A stretch of DNA of 64,000 nucleotides. Source: Leptoclinus maculatus (lineage: Eukaryota; Chordata; Actinopteri; Perciformes; Stichaeidae). The stretch is taken from the NCBI GenBank assembly GCA_032191485.1, contig JAVDOI010000007.1, positions 1,490,729-1,554,728 of the forward strand, read 5' to 3'. Below are positions 1-12,700 of the stretch, piece after piece. The notes below the pieces were generated by a model, which was not told where the DNA came from, ran no database searches, and worked only from the letters and a program-made list of their open reading frames with translations. Position 1 is the stretch's first letter; each line of letters begins with the position of its first letter. The translations under genes and the position numbers were made by a program.

Positions 1-786
1 GACTGTGTCTATTGTCCCGGGGAAGTTGTGAGAACGAGATCCTAAAGTTGTTAAAGATACCAAATCATGTCAGGTTCAAATATGGAGAACACATGTGTTT
101 GCATGTGATGGCAAGGTGCAGCCGAAAAATCAATTCATATTTGCGCACCTCCGCGCATCCTTTTGACCTCGTAGTGCTCGTGCACCGTGCTCGTGCACCA
201 GGCTGTGCCCGCCGATGACGCGGTGGTGCGCTCCAGAGAAGGGGAAGTCCCCTCGAGTCTACATCCACTGACCGCAGCTCTGCTGGCACAATCATCCGCT
301 GGGAATGACGTGGATTGCTTCACTGAGTAAATTGTGCAATCTCTAATCCGTTGCAGCATATTATCAGCCTGTTTGTCAGTGATTGGGGATTTTTCCTCTG
401 CACTTATAGAGTTTCCGAAGCTTCCAGCTCTGATTGTCATCTGTAGGAGATCAGTGAGCAGCCGGAGATGTTTCTCTGAGGATTCATGAAGGTTCACAAA
501 CTGTGTGATCCATGGACGGTTTCATCTGTTTGGGAACTGCAGAGCAAAACAAAACGTGTAGTCTGTCGCCTCCAAGTGTCAATCCCAGGCAGAGTACACA
601 GCACAGTGTGTTACTTCAGTGTTTCCATTTGATACGGCCGTAAACATCTGTATCTATATCATATCATACGTTTACTACATTACTTCACCAGACTAACTCA
701 TTTGTTTGACAGCTATAGTTAATATAGTTAAGCGTGATCTTATTGGGTGTCACATGTCCTCACCGAGTCCTCTTGTTCCTTTCCAG
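1..786. other. Presumed intron or upstream DNA of the IL-17 gene
   Basis: No exon is recognisable here on either strand. The short open frames lack IL-17 motifs such as the tryptophan-containing block that precedes the last exon in the family. The segment ends in a pyrimidine-rich tract and an AG at 785-786, the acceptor for the IL-17 exon. Earlier exons of that gene are presumed to lie to the left of the window, which is an inference. Confidence 0.5.
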
Positions 787-1036
787 ACTCGTCACGAAGA
801 AGGATCACTTTCCTTCCACCTATGCCGAGGCTCAGTGCTTGTGTTCCGGGTGCGTCCTGATCCAGGACAACAACCCCCCCGTGGAGAGCCACAACTACAA
901 CTCGGCCCCCGTAATGCAGAGCAGGGTGTTTCTCAGGAGGGAGCTCTGTGACGACGGGAAGAAATACCATTTGAAGCCGGTTACTGTGAAAGTAGCTGTG
1001 GGCTGCACCTGCACCAGAGCCAAAACCTACAACTAG
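787..1036 (+). CDS. IL-17 family cytokine, C-terminal exon (partial gene)
   Basis: This is the last coding exon of a secreted IL-17-type cytokine. The acceptor AG is at 785-786; the exon opens with the last base of a split codon, then reads 82 residues to TAG at 1034-1036. Family hallmarks are visible: a CLCSGC block, then NSAPV, then the VFLRRELC strand, and a C-terminal VGCTC, which together carry the cysteines of the IL-17 cystine-knot fold. The RRELC-DGKKYH run and VGCTC ending resemble IL-17C or the teleost-specific IL-17N more than IL-17A/F, IL-17B or IL-17D, but I cannot separate the two, so no symbol is given. Signal peptide and upstream exons are outside the window. It converges on UTP4 (3' ends face each other, about 1.8 kb apart). 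Confidence 0.85.
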
Positions 1037-1602
1037 AAGGGGTCACGGGGGGCACACTGCAGTTCACGCTGTGTTTGTTTTAAAATGCACTAAGTCCTCC
1101 GGGAAGTCCAACCTCGGGGTGTCCGGCCTGAAGGTGGGATCGGTGAGCAGAGGGAGCGTTGGTCCCCCTGGGATCATGTATGAGGCTTTACAAGTCAAAC
1201 CACATCAGCCTTTTGTACAGGCTTATTTATTGTCATAATGGATGACATCATAATTGATACATGTATAATGTGTTTTGTAGGATTTGTTTACAGCTGGGCC
1301 TAGAGCAGCTAATGTAAACCGGGTATTCACGATGTACGTCTTTTCATATTGATGGCCTCGTCATCGGAGAAAATAGCTATTGTATAGTTTTGTAAAATAA
1401 TAATTTAACCACGTATAATATTTGAATAATTATCTATTTATTTGGTCTGTTTTGTATTTGACATGTTTGAGCATTTGAAATATTTAGAATGCTAATGATG
1501 AAGAAAAGTTAGTATTTACATATGTTGAATATCTTCCAGGGTTTGTCCCAGTGGGACGTCAGAAGTCTGATGAAGACGAAACGTTTAGCTTCTTTGAAGC
1601 AA

Positions 1603-1608
1603 AATAAA
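1603..1608 (+). terminator. Candidate poly(A) signal of the IL-17 gene
   Basis: A canonical AATAAA about 570 nt after the IL-17 stop codon. It is the first plain hexamer seen on the plus strand in the 3' region. Confidence 0.45.
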
Positions 1609-2603
1609 GGAACAATTATTTAAAACTAATTCCTCTGTTTCTATATTCAAAGCTGATATCACACCCGGAGTGCAAAGGTGCAAAAGTCCCAGATGTCAGT
1701 GGGTTTCGGAAAGTTCCGGTTAGGGAAGCGTGACTTTCCCCGGGGGATGACCTCAGAGTCGGGTATTCCCACATATTTATTCAGGCTTTGTAGGTGTAGT
1801 TACAGAAAGGAAAGATTTAAGTGAAGCTGTAGTTCACTTGACATTAGGAGAACAAGACATCGAACCGTAATGTAAAGCAGGAGGACATATGAGAAACCGT
1901 ACAGTTATCTATTAAGACCATTTCTACTGTAAAGCTCCCGACGATGCACAAGTCAAAATATTACAGAAAATATTGACCGCTTCATGAGCTTCAATACAAA
2001 ACTGTAAAACACAAAACAAACAGCGCGTGATGGCTGTAGATGTGGGTCTATCTTTAGTATCACAGTAGAACAATGAGATGTGTGATGGCTGAATTCCATT
2101 TAGTCTTTGAAAACACCCCATGAATGTGTGAACGTGTGAATTAAAGAACTGAACTTTGAATTTGTCTTGTGAAATACATTGGTAGACAAAAGGGAAACAG
2201 TGCATCCTTTTGTTCAAATAAAGGCAACACGAGTAGAGCTGAAATCATGATCAATAATCATAACTGAGTGCTTCTGTGCTTCTGCTTACATGAGGAAGCC
2301 TCCTAGCATGCACGGGTACAAGTACAACAGTCATTTATGTGTTGCTGGTGTTATTTTGTGCAACACGTTTCTAGTTCCCACGCTTACATTAATGTTCTAT
2401 AATGAGTTATTATGAGTGGATATGGTTATACCTCAAGTGATGTGAGATTCAGCAGATTTAACGGTCAGATTTCTGCAAAGAAGAATATAATAATATGCAG
2501 TCTTACTTTAATAAATCACCTCGAGATACTAAACCTATTCCCATTTAAAATCATTCATTGATTCAATCCATGTGAATACAGTCTGTACTTATGATGCAAT
2601 ATG

Positions 2604-2607
2604 TGTA

Positions 2608-2647
<40 letters not shown>

Positions 2648-2655
2648 GATAGATA
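2604..2655. repeat. (TA)n microsatellite
   Basis: Alternating TA with a few TG and GATA interruptions, then a short A-run, just beyond the UTP4 3' end. Confidence 0.9.
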
Positions 2656-2711
2656 TTTAAAAAAAAAAAATCTTTCAACCAAGTCAAACACAATAACTGT
2701 AAATTGTTCCA

Positions 2712-2717
2712 TTTATT
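2712..2717 (-). terminator. Candidate poly(A) signal of UTP4
   Basis: TTTATT on the plus strand reads AATAAA on the minus strand, about 105 nt downstream of the UTP4 stop codon. Confidence 0.6.
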
Positions 2718-2822
2718 ATTTTATCAAAGCAATTTCTACAAAGTGGTGACACATGAACACTTCCATTGACAATGGTTTTGATGTGGAGTTGCAGTGAGTG
2801 ATCCATGAGCATCTTCACTTCT

Positions 2823-3923
2823 TTATGTCGCAAACTTCTTCTGGCGGACGGGAGCAGGCAGCTGAGACATGATGTCCAGCAGGGGGCGCTCCACTACAAC
2901 CAGAGCATGGTCCTCCAGTAAGCTCACACACATCAGGTGCTGAAAACCAGGAGAACAAACCACGTCAGAGAGAGCTTTCTTCTTCCTCAATAATCTGACT
3001 GAGGAGTCAACAGAGTCGTTGCTGGTTTAATCATTTAAAGATTATGGTTTTAGGTTGAAGGTGGATGTTTTCAGAGCGATATAAAATAGATATTAGAGAT
3101 GAATTATGACCTAAACACAAAAGTATTGAGATCACACTAAAAACAACTTGGGATCAAACTTAAAGATGCTGACTGGTAACTGGCCGGCTGGACACAAACA
3201 ACTGACGAGCGCAGACGTGGTTAAAGCATATGGTTTAATTTTGGGCAACATTAGAAATGAGAAATGTAGAACAAAGTGATTTTGTTGAAATATCAAATCT
3301 AAAGGTTCGATTTGGTTTCTTTTCCAGACTGAAGAATTTGTACACATGATGCGTTTGAGGACGGTCTGAAATGACACCATTCATCGTAGGCCGAAGCTGT
3401 AGAAAACAAAGGCTCAAGAGGGCTCAACACACTGCCACCAACGCAGAGCGGTAGTTAAAGCAGAGCTCCACTGGGCTCGGGGTAACCCTACCTGGAACTT
3501 CTTGCATATCTTGAAGGCGTGGCTGTGTATGATCCTCTCTGGCTCAGGAAGACTCCTCAGTGTCATCTGATTGTAGAGCAGATTCTTAGCTTCAGGGAGA
3601 GGCTGCATGTGGAGACATTACACACAAATATAGCACGAGGATTATTAACCCCTCAATCCCCATCCGTCACTGAGAGGAAGAAAACACGTCCTCACTCGCT
3701 TTGTATGGACCTGGCAGACAGGTGTTTGAACATACCAGACTCTGGTCGATGATACAGAACATGAACATGTCGTGCAGAATGATGTGAGCTGGATTTTTGG
3801 GATTGAAGGCGACATGGGTGATGGGGGTGTCCCTCTCCAGCCACAGAGAGTGTAGTCCTTGTTTCTGCAGCCTGCGACTCCACTCTGTGTACTCCTTCTG
3901 CACCAGAGAGTACTCAAAGATCT

Positions 3924-3979
<56 letters not shown>

Positions 3980-6690
3980 GAGTGTTTCTATCTCAACATT
4001 ATCTCTGAGAAACTTTGTGTTGTACTCTTCTTATGATGTGGTGAGCAGAGCACATTATCAGAAGATAAAGGGGTCTGATGCAGTGTTTACCTGCTTGTCA
4101 GCATGCGCCACCACCAGGTTGCTGGTTGTTGGGTTGATGGCTATGGCAGTGGGACACGAGCTGTACACTGGAACTGTACAATGAAGCTGCAACACACAGA
4201 CATTTAGCCGGTTACTGTTGCTGCTTTGGCTACAAATTGAAATTTGACCTAGATAGAGTTCAAACTCACCTTTAGCTTGTCGAGGCTGTAGACGTGGATC
4301 TCACAGTCCGTGTTTGCTGTAGCGAGCCATTTGCCGTCCTCACTGGCAAACAGCAGGTGGACTGGCTGTCTGGAGCCTGGAGACCACACAAGCACTTGTT
4401 ACACACTGAAGCAGAATCTGCAGGGTGCTAGGGTGAGTAACCTTTCACTTTGTGTCATGAATGTAGTTTTCACAAAGTTGGTTTTATTCTCTTGGACATC
4501 TGAAGCAAGATTCAACATCTCATAAAAATGAGAATATTAGCCATGTGTATGAATGTCGATGACAACACTGAACGGCCTTTAAAGAAACCTACAAGTATTC
4601 AGTAGGACCTGGTCCGACTAGATTCTACCGAGGTGTTGTAGTAAATCACTCACTCTAATTAAGGTACAGTGCTTCCATGTCGGTCTACATCCATGTCTGT
4701 CCACATCCATGTCTGTCCAAAAGGTCATCACTTCATCATTTTATACTATTAGACATTTGTATGAAATTGTCATAATAAGCTTATGAAGTCAGTGGGTGGG
4801 CAATATGACCTAAGATAATCTGATCAAAACATGATTCTACCTATTTTCACTCTGTTGGCGATGTAAGGGAACAAATGTCTTCAGGAAGAAGAAAAAAAAC
4901 CTCATGCGTTTCAAATAAGAATGTAAATGAGGTATAGACCTCCCCGTGCTTTAGGAGGAGCCTGACCCATAATGTAAATGAGGTATAGACCTCCCCGTGC
5001 TTTAGGAGGAGGCGCCTGACCCATACTGTAAATGAGGTATAGACCTCCCCGTGCTTTAGGAGGAGGAGCCTGACCCATAATGTAAATGAGGTATAGACCT
5101 CCCCGTGCTTTAGGAGGAGGCGCCTGACCCATACTGTAAATGAGGTATAGACCTCCCCGTGCTTTAGGAGGAGGAGCCTGATCCATAATGTAAATGAGGT
5201 ATAGACCTCCCCGTGCTTTAGGAGGAGGAGCCTGATCCATAATGTAAATGAGGTATAGACCTCCCTGTGCTTTAGGAGGAGGAGCCTGATCCATAATGTA
5301 AATGAGGTATAGACCTCCCTGTGCTTTAGGAGGAGCCTGATCCATAATGTAAATGAGGTATAGACCTCCCTGTGCTTTAGGAGGAGCCTGATCCATAATG
5401 TAAATGAGGTATAGACCTCCCTGTGCTTTAGGAGGAGGAGCCTGACCCATAATGTAAATGAGGTATAGACCTCCCTGTGCTTTAGGAGGAGCCTGAGCCA
5501 TAATGTAAATGAGGTATAGACCTCCCTGTGCTTTATGAGGAGGAGCCTGATCCATAATGTAAATGAGGTATAGACCTCCCTGTGCTTTAGGAGGAGGAGC
5601 CTGACCCATAATGTAAATGAGGTATAGACCTCCCTGTGCTTTAGGAGGAGCCTGATCCATAATGTAAATGAGGTATAGACCTCCCTGTGCTTTAGGAGGA
5701 GGAGCCTGACCCATAATGTAAATGAGGTATAGACCTCCCTGTGCTTTAGGAGGAGGAGCCTGACCCATAATGTAAATGAGGTATAGACCTCCCTGTGCTT
5801 TATGAGGAGCCTGACCCATAATGTAACTGAGGTATAGACCTTCCTGTGCTTTAGGAGGAGGAGCCTGACCCATAATGTAAATGAGGTATAGACCTCCCTG
5901 TGCTTTAGGAGGAGCCTGATCCATAATGTAAATGAGGTATAGACCTCCCTGTGCTTTAGGAGGAGGAGCCTGACCCATAATGTAAATGAGGTATAGACCT
6001 TCCTGTGCTTTAGGAGGAGCCTGATCCATAATGTAAATGAGGTATAGACCTCCCTGTGCTTTATGAGGAGCCTGACCCATAATGTAAATGAGGTATAGAC
6101 CTCCCTGTGCTTTAGGAGGAGGAGCCTGACCCATAATGTAAATGAGGTATAGACCTCCCTGTGCTTTATGAGGAGCCTGACCCATAATGTAAATGAGGTA
6201 TAGACCTCCCTGTGCTTTAGGAGGAGGAGCCTGATCCATAATGTAAATGAGGTATAGACCTCCCTGTGCTTTAGGAGGAGGAGCCTGATCCATAATGTAA
6301 ATGAGGTATAGACCTCCCTGTGCTTTAGGAGGAGCCTGATCCATAATGTAAATGACTTATAGACCTCCCTGTGCTTTAGGAGGAGGAGCCTGATCCATAA
6401 TGTAAATGACTTATAGACCTCCCTGTGCTTTAGGAGGAGGAGCCTGATCCATAATGTAAATGACTTATAGACCTCCCTGTGCTTTAGGAGGAGGAGCCTG
6501 ATCCATAATGTAAATGACTTATAGACCTCCCTGTGCTTTAGGAGGAGCCTGACCCATAATGTAAATTAAATTCATTCAGAGTTAGTCGTCTAGAAACAGA
6601 CCTGCTGTTGTTTGGAGTTGAGAGTTAACTGCACTGCTGAGCAACCTGGAGCTTAGATACAAGGAATATTAGGAAAATAAAGTTTTTCAT

Positions 6691-6722
<32 letters not shown>

Positions 6723-9700
6723 TAAATAAATAAATAAAGCTGGCTCCAGACACTGCTGGAGTGAAGCATCTCCCTCGTGTGGCCTAAACCAAAATGTGTT
6801 TATCATCGTGACAACGATGGAGATGAAATCGGTATACTGTCCACCCCTAATGAGTTATGGCCAAAAAATGTGTTTTGTGAGGTCACAGTGACCTTTGACC
6901 ACCAAATTCTAGTCTGTTCATCATCGAGTCCAACGGGACATTTGTGCAAAATCTGAGGAAATTCCCTCAAGGTGTTTTCAGAGATATCCCTTTCATAAGA
7001 ATGAGACTTATGTACAACCAGAAACATCTCAGCACAATAAAGTGACTGTACATACGATAAGCTCAAAGTGGATTTAATGCACGACTATGGAGGTAAACAG
7101 TGTAAGTAGCATACAATGCTCATAAATTCTCGTACGTGACTGTAAAGTGACCCTCGTTTTCACTAAAATTATCACTTTCCTGACTCTACAAGACTACAGA
7201 CTGGACTCAGGCTCACCTGACTTGGGTTTTAGGGTATGAAGGTATCTGCACTCCGGCTGGTTGAGGGCAACGACGACGACTGAAGCATTGCTGGAGGAAG
7301 CAAAGAGTTTGGAGGAGTCAGTGGAGAAGCACAGCTGGTGGGCCGAGCGAAGGTCCTTCGGTAGTTTGGACACCTAGAGGGGAGACGAAGAAGAGTGAGC
7401 TTCATCATGGTCCTCATAAGCTACATGCACACAGTCTATTACAGTGTAACAATCACACATGGAACTTCACATGTAGCTCATGCTAGAGGTTTACTTAAGA
7501 TCTCATATACGTTGATGTGTGAACAAGGACGGATCCAGAGAGTACTATAAGGGAGCAGCAGTCCGTGTTGAGGAGCCCACCTTGGTGATGCTGATGTTGT
7601 TGTTCTGTAATCGGTAAAGACGGAAACTGGTGACAGTAGAGTATGCCAGCCAGCCTCCGCATGGAGACAAAGCACTGCAGCAGATATGATCTTCTCCCTG
7701 CAGAAATCAGCACACAGTCAGCTCTCCGTTTCAATATCCTCAAAACTCAAAGATGACATATTACAGGCACAAAACAACCAAAGGCAGTGAGGTCACCCGA
7801 CTCATAATATGGATGATATGGACCTCCTGGAGGGCTGGATGTCTACAAAAAATGTCTAATTTTGAAGACAGTGTACAGTGAAGATATGGTTAAGTTGAGT
7901 GATAAGAAAAAGATTTTTAAAAACTAAGCTGTAAAGGTTAAAGACAGATTAGGTGAAACTAAACGGTTCTGGTTCGGTTAAAGGGGGCAGCACAACAAGT
8001 GGACAACACAATGTTGACATGTTGTCGCTTCGACAAATAGTTAGCAAATAGTTGCCCATTGTCATCCAGCACACACAGAGTAATATTAGCATTCATTTGG
8101 AGAAGTGTTTGTGTTCACTTGATGAAGAACATTACAATAATCACTCTCCTTTTAGCTAAATGCTCCACTGTGTTCACCACCACGTACTTCATTACATAGA
8201 TGACAGGGAATGAAGGGCAGCGAGAGAGATGGGTAACAGCATGCTACAAACGAGTCGCCATCTGTCACTCGGTTCATTCAAGCTTTTTCACAGAAAATGT
8301 GATTTATGAGAGCAGTGTAACTAGCATAGTTATATCTATACAGTATATATAGCTGTACTGTACATCTACATTAGCCAGCAGGTCTTATAGTAAAACCCAA
8401 CTACATGCTACCCTGGATGCATTAGCCAGTATCAGGTGAACCCATGTAAGTGGATTGTGGCTCCAGAGCGCTGGGTAGTGCTGGGATATGGAACTGCACT
8501 CCCATCTATCCATCGATACATATGTATGCTCTCTGGCCCACATTAACGATGAACTGCTGATTCTCAACAGAGCAGCAATGAAAAACCATGTTCAATTTCC
8601 TTGTGCTCACATACTTGGCCAATAAAGCTGTTTATGTAACAATTAATACATGAAAAGATTTATCTGTATCAAAACATGCCATTCCACCTCAGAAGAAAGA
8701 AGAATGAAGCGATGTGCGACGCATAAGACAAGTGTACTGGTGAAAATAAGGGCCTGAATAAAGATCAGACAAAGATCAGCACACACCTTCCTCTTCAGCT
8801 GGATCAGCTTCTCTGGTTTTCTCCTCACAGGAAGACTGTCACCTGGCTTCCCTGTTATCAAACACAGCATACACAATGAACACTGTTCAGATCAAGACAA
8901 TCGTTCAATATCGCTTTTCATGAGATCTCCTTTAAATTCCACCATCACCACCACTGTTCTCTCATTCTACTGCATTACTATGGATGTGTGAGCGTGCTTT
9001 ACTCACCATGTCCATCGCTGTCCCCGAGTCTCCACAGCTCCAAATGATCAGGGAACTGGAAGAGCAGCAGTCCTGCTTTCTTTGCACAACACACCAGGCT
9101 TCTCTACACAGAAGAAGCAGAGGTCAGCAGGTCACTCTCTTAAGCTTTGTGTCTGCACATCCTCAGATGCTCAATGCGTTGCTTTATTCTCTCAAATGCC
9201 AGAGAGCGTACGAAGGAAACAACGAGAGTAACCGGGAAAACGCATCAACTAACCAGGCATCGTGATTAACTGTAATTGAATGCATTAAAGGAACATCCTG
9301 TAAACTATTTCATTTGGCTGCAAAATATTTACTGAAACAATTTAAAAGAAATGTTTTAAGACCTCTGCTTTCTAAATCATTTAGAAAGCAGAGGTCTGCT
9401 GCGTGTGGCAAGGAGAACACGTTCAGAGGTGCTCGAGCAAACACGGCGACCGACCACCGTCAGAGCACGAAGCACCAGCTGGGAGAACACATCACGACCA
9501 TCAAGTACACTTCATGTACTTCTCTCTTCTTCGACATGTAACCCCACCACGTACAGCTGGGTAGGGTTCTCTCTTCTTCTTTATCAACATGTAACCCCAC
9601 CACGTACAGCTGGGTAGGGTTCTCTCTTCTTCTTTATCAACATGTAACCCCACCACGTACAGCTGGGTAGGGTTCTCTCTTCTTCTTTATCAACATGTAA

Positions 9701-12700
9701 CCCCACCACGTACAGCTGGGTAGGGTTCTCTCTTCTACTTTATCAACATGTAACCCCACCACGTACAGCTGGGTAGGGTTCTCTCTTCTTCTTTATCAAC
9801 ATGTAACCCCACCACGTACAGCTGGGTAGGGTTCTCTCTTCTACTTTATCAACATGTAACCCCACCACGTACAGCTGGGTAGGGTTCTCTCTTCTACTTT
9901 ATCAACATGTAACCCCACCACGTACAGCTGGGTAGGGTTCTCTCTTCTACTTTATCAACATGTAACCCCACCACGTACAGCTGGGTAGGGTTCTCTCTTC
10001 TACTTTATCAACATGTAACCCCACCACGTACAGCTGGGTAGGGTTCTCTCTTCTACTACTTTATCAACATGTAACCCCACCACGTACAGCTGGGTAGGGT
10101 TCTCTCTTCTTCTTTATCAACATGTAACCCCACCACGTACAGCTGGGTAGGGTTCTCTCTTCTTCTACTTTATCAACATGTAACCCCACCACGTACAGCT
10201 GGGTAGGGTTCTCTCTTCTTCTACTTTATCGACATGTAACCCCACCACGTACAGCTGGGTAGGGTTCTCTCTTCTTCTACTTTATCGACATGTAACCCCA
10301 CCACGTACAGCTGGGTAGGGTTCTCTCTTCTTCTACTTTATCGACATGTAACCCCACCACGTACAGCTGGGTAGGGTTCTCTCTTCTACTACTTTATCAA
10401 CATGTAACCCCACCACGTACAGCTGGGTAGGGTTCTCTCTTCTACTTTATCAACATGTAACCCCACCACGTACAGCTGGGTAGGGTTCTCTCTTCTTCTA
10501 CTTTATCAACATGTAACCCCACCACGTACAGCTGGGTAGGGTTCTCTCTTCTTCTACTTTATCAACATGTAACCCCACCACGTACAGCTGGGTAGCAGGG
10601 TCGGAAACTAACGCTAGTCCGCTAGCCCGAGGCGAGTGGATTTTTGGAGGGACTACCTAAATTATCATTCTCACTAGTCCTCATGGCGAGTGAAATTTGA
10701 GAGGCTTTTTTCGTTATTTATGTCCGGAAAAAGACTTTCCCGATAAGTAAATGTAACTGTGACGAAGGACGACCTCTATTGACGGGTTTCGGAGAAACAG
10801 CCGAGCAGGAACCGCACGACGCCCCTTGCGGAAGAGGACGGCAGTCAGCTGCTCGCGGACTAATATCACCGGTATTAAATTGGTGAAAAGGCTCTGACGA
10901 GAGTAGTGGCGCGAAATGACAGCAGTGTCCGTAAATAGATTAGAGTTTATGTGGATGTTCGGAGTTCACCTTTCAAGACTGTGTGCGTGTAAACAACCAG
11001 TAAGTAAACGTAACGTTTGGTGTTAGTCAAATGTCATCATAAGGGTTATATTGTGTCATTTGCACGGCAATCTAGTCTGATATTTAGCGGCTCGTTCGTT
11101 GTTTGCTCAGTGCCGACTGTAGGAGTCCCGGACATGTTTATCGCTGCCTGTATTCTGTCTGTATGTCCTAATTTGGAACCAATGCTGTATAGAGGTTTTT
11201 ACTAATCATTATTTCATGGATATCTGTTTCAGAACCACACACTTGCTTGTTTGACTACTGTCAATAAACCTCTCAAAGGAACATCTAGTCTGGAGTGCAT
11301 TCTGATAGATGCCCCCTGGTGGCCACAACCTGTAATGAACCAGTACAATGATACATTCCTTCCCAGTCACTTTAACAGTAACATTCCACTATTCCCCAAA
11401 TTGTTGAGGATATTAGACTATTTTGTTTCGATTATAATTTTTTGTTTACGCAATGCGAAAGGCACTATATTCATCGATCAGGCCGGGCCTCTCTTTCAGT
11501 TTCACCAGCGGCCCGCCAACATTCGTCCGCGGAAGAAATATAGATGGTGAAGCTCTTATCACTGCAGCACATGAACTAACACCCAATATCTTTTTGTGAT
11601 CTAACAAAAATACTTAATCTAAAATTAGAACAAATGCCTGCTTTATTCATAGACTGCGTATTGTTTTGGGCACCGAGCGTTCACTGCTTAAACTGCCGTG
11701 GTGACATGCTGTTACTCCCCACGGCGGAATATAGCTACATTTTTAGCCGGTACGTTCCATAGCGGAATTCCTCAACTTGGCAATTTGAACTGCTGTACAA
11801 TATTTAATCGTGATCTTAACCTTCATCTTCACTACGAGCCTAAATAATGCAAGAATTGTCAATCCCCAAACCATTATAAGCATATTTTGCGATTTTAAGA
11901 TGCCGTATTCCGATAATTTGGTTTCAGTTTCGAGGCGGACAGGTTTCGCAACGGGGTTCGACATTGCTAAAACACGGGCACATCGGACAAAACGCGTCGT
12001 TGTGTTGTTAAGGTACCACCCCTGTATTTCGAGCTCCCATTGGAATACATCTTAAATGACCAACTTTGACCCCCTGTCCATCTCAACAGGAGTAACAGTT
12101 TTTGGTCTTAATTTCACGACATCATGATGTAACATGCATCAATCTTTGTACAGCCATAATGTTACAAACAATAAAACTCTTGATTAGTACCTTGCATCTC
12201 TGCGGTTTCACTGTTAGATAATTGCCTTGGGAGAGTCTTCCTCCACACACACATCCCTACACCCCGTGATTGGTACATTCCCCAAAGCTTCATGAAGGAC
12301 TAGTAAAGATTGCTCAGGACTAGTAGTTTTATGAACCTACTAGTCCTTGGGACTAGTACTGATTTTGAGTTAGTTTCATACCCTGGGTAGGGTTCTCTCT
12401 TCTACTTTATCAACATGTAACCCCACCACGTACAGCTGGGTAGGGTTCTCTCTTCTTCTTCTTTATCAACATGTAACCCCACCACGTACAGGTGGGTAGG
12501 GTTCTCTCTTCTACTACTTTATCAACATGTAACCCCACCACGTACAGCTGGGTAGGGTTCTCTCTTCTACTACTTTATCAACATGTAACCCCACCACGTA
12601 CAGCTGGGTAGGGTTCTCTCTTCTACTACTTTATCAACATGTAACCCCACCACGTACAGCTGGGTAGGGTTCTCTCTTCTTCTTTATCAACATGTAACCC

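Larger units (their letters stand above)
1037..2822. other. IL-17 3' UTR and IL-17/UTP4 convergent intergenic DNA
   Basis: No coding sequence is seen. After the IL-17 stop the DNA is AT-rich with several ATTTA-type pentamers, for example near 1227 and 1435, which is usual for short-lived cytokine mRNAs. The UTP4 3' UTR enters from the right. A TA microsatellite lies at 2604-2655. Confidence 0.55.

Noticed and set aside
12..497. Short open frames at the left edge as an upstream IL-17 exon
   Set aside because: No IL-17 motif, no signal peptide and no suitable donor; treated as intron.
4911..6344. 477-codon minus-strand frame with a 17-18-residue repeat
   Set aside because: It is a minisatellite whose unit is a multiple of 3, inside UTP4 intron 11. 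Methionines occur only as part of the repeat, and there is no splice or UTR context.
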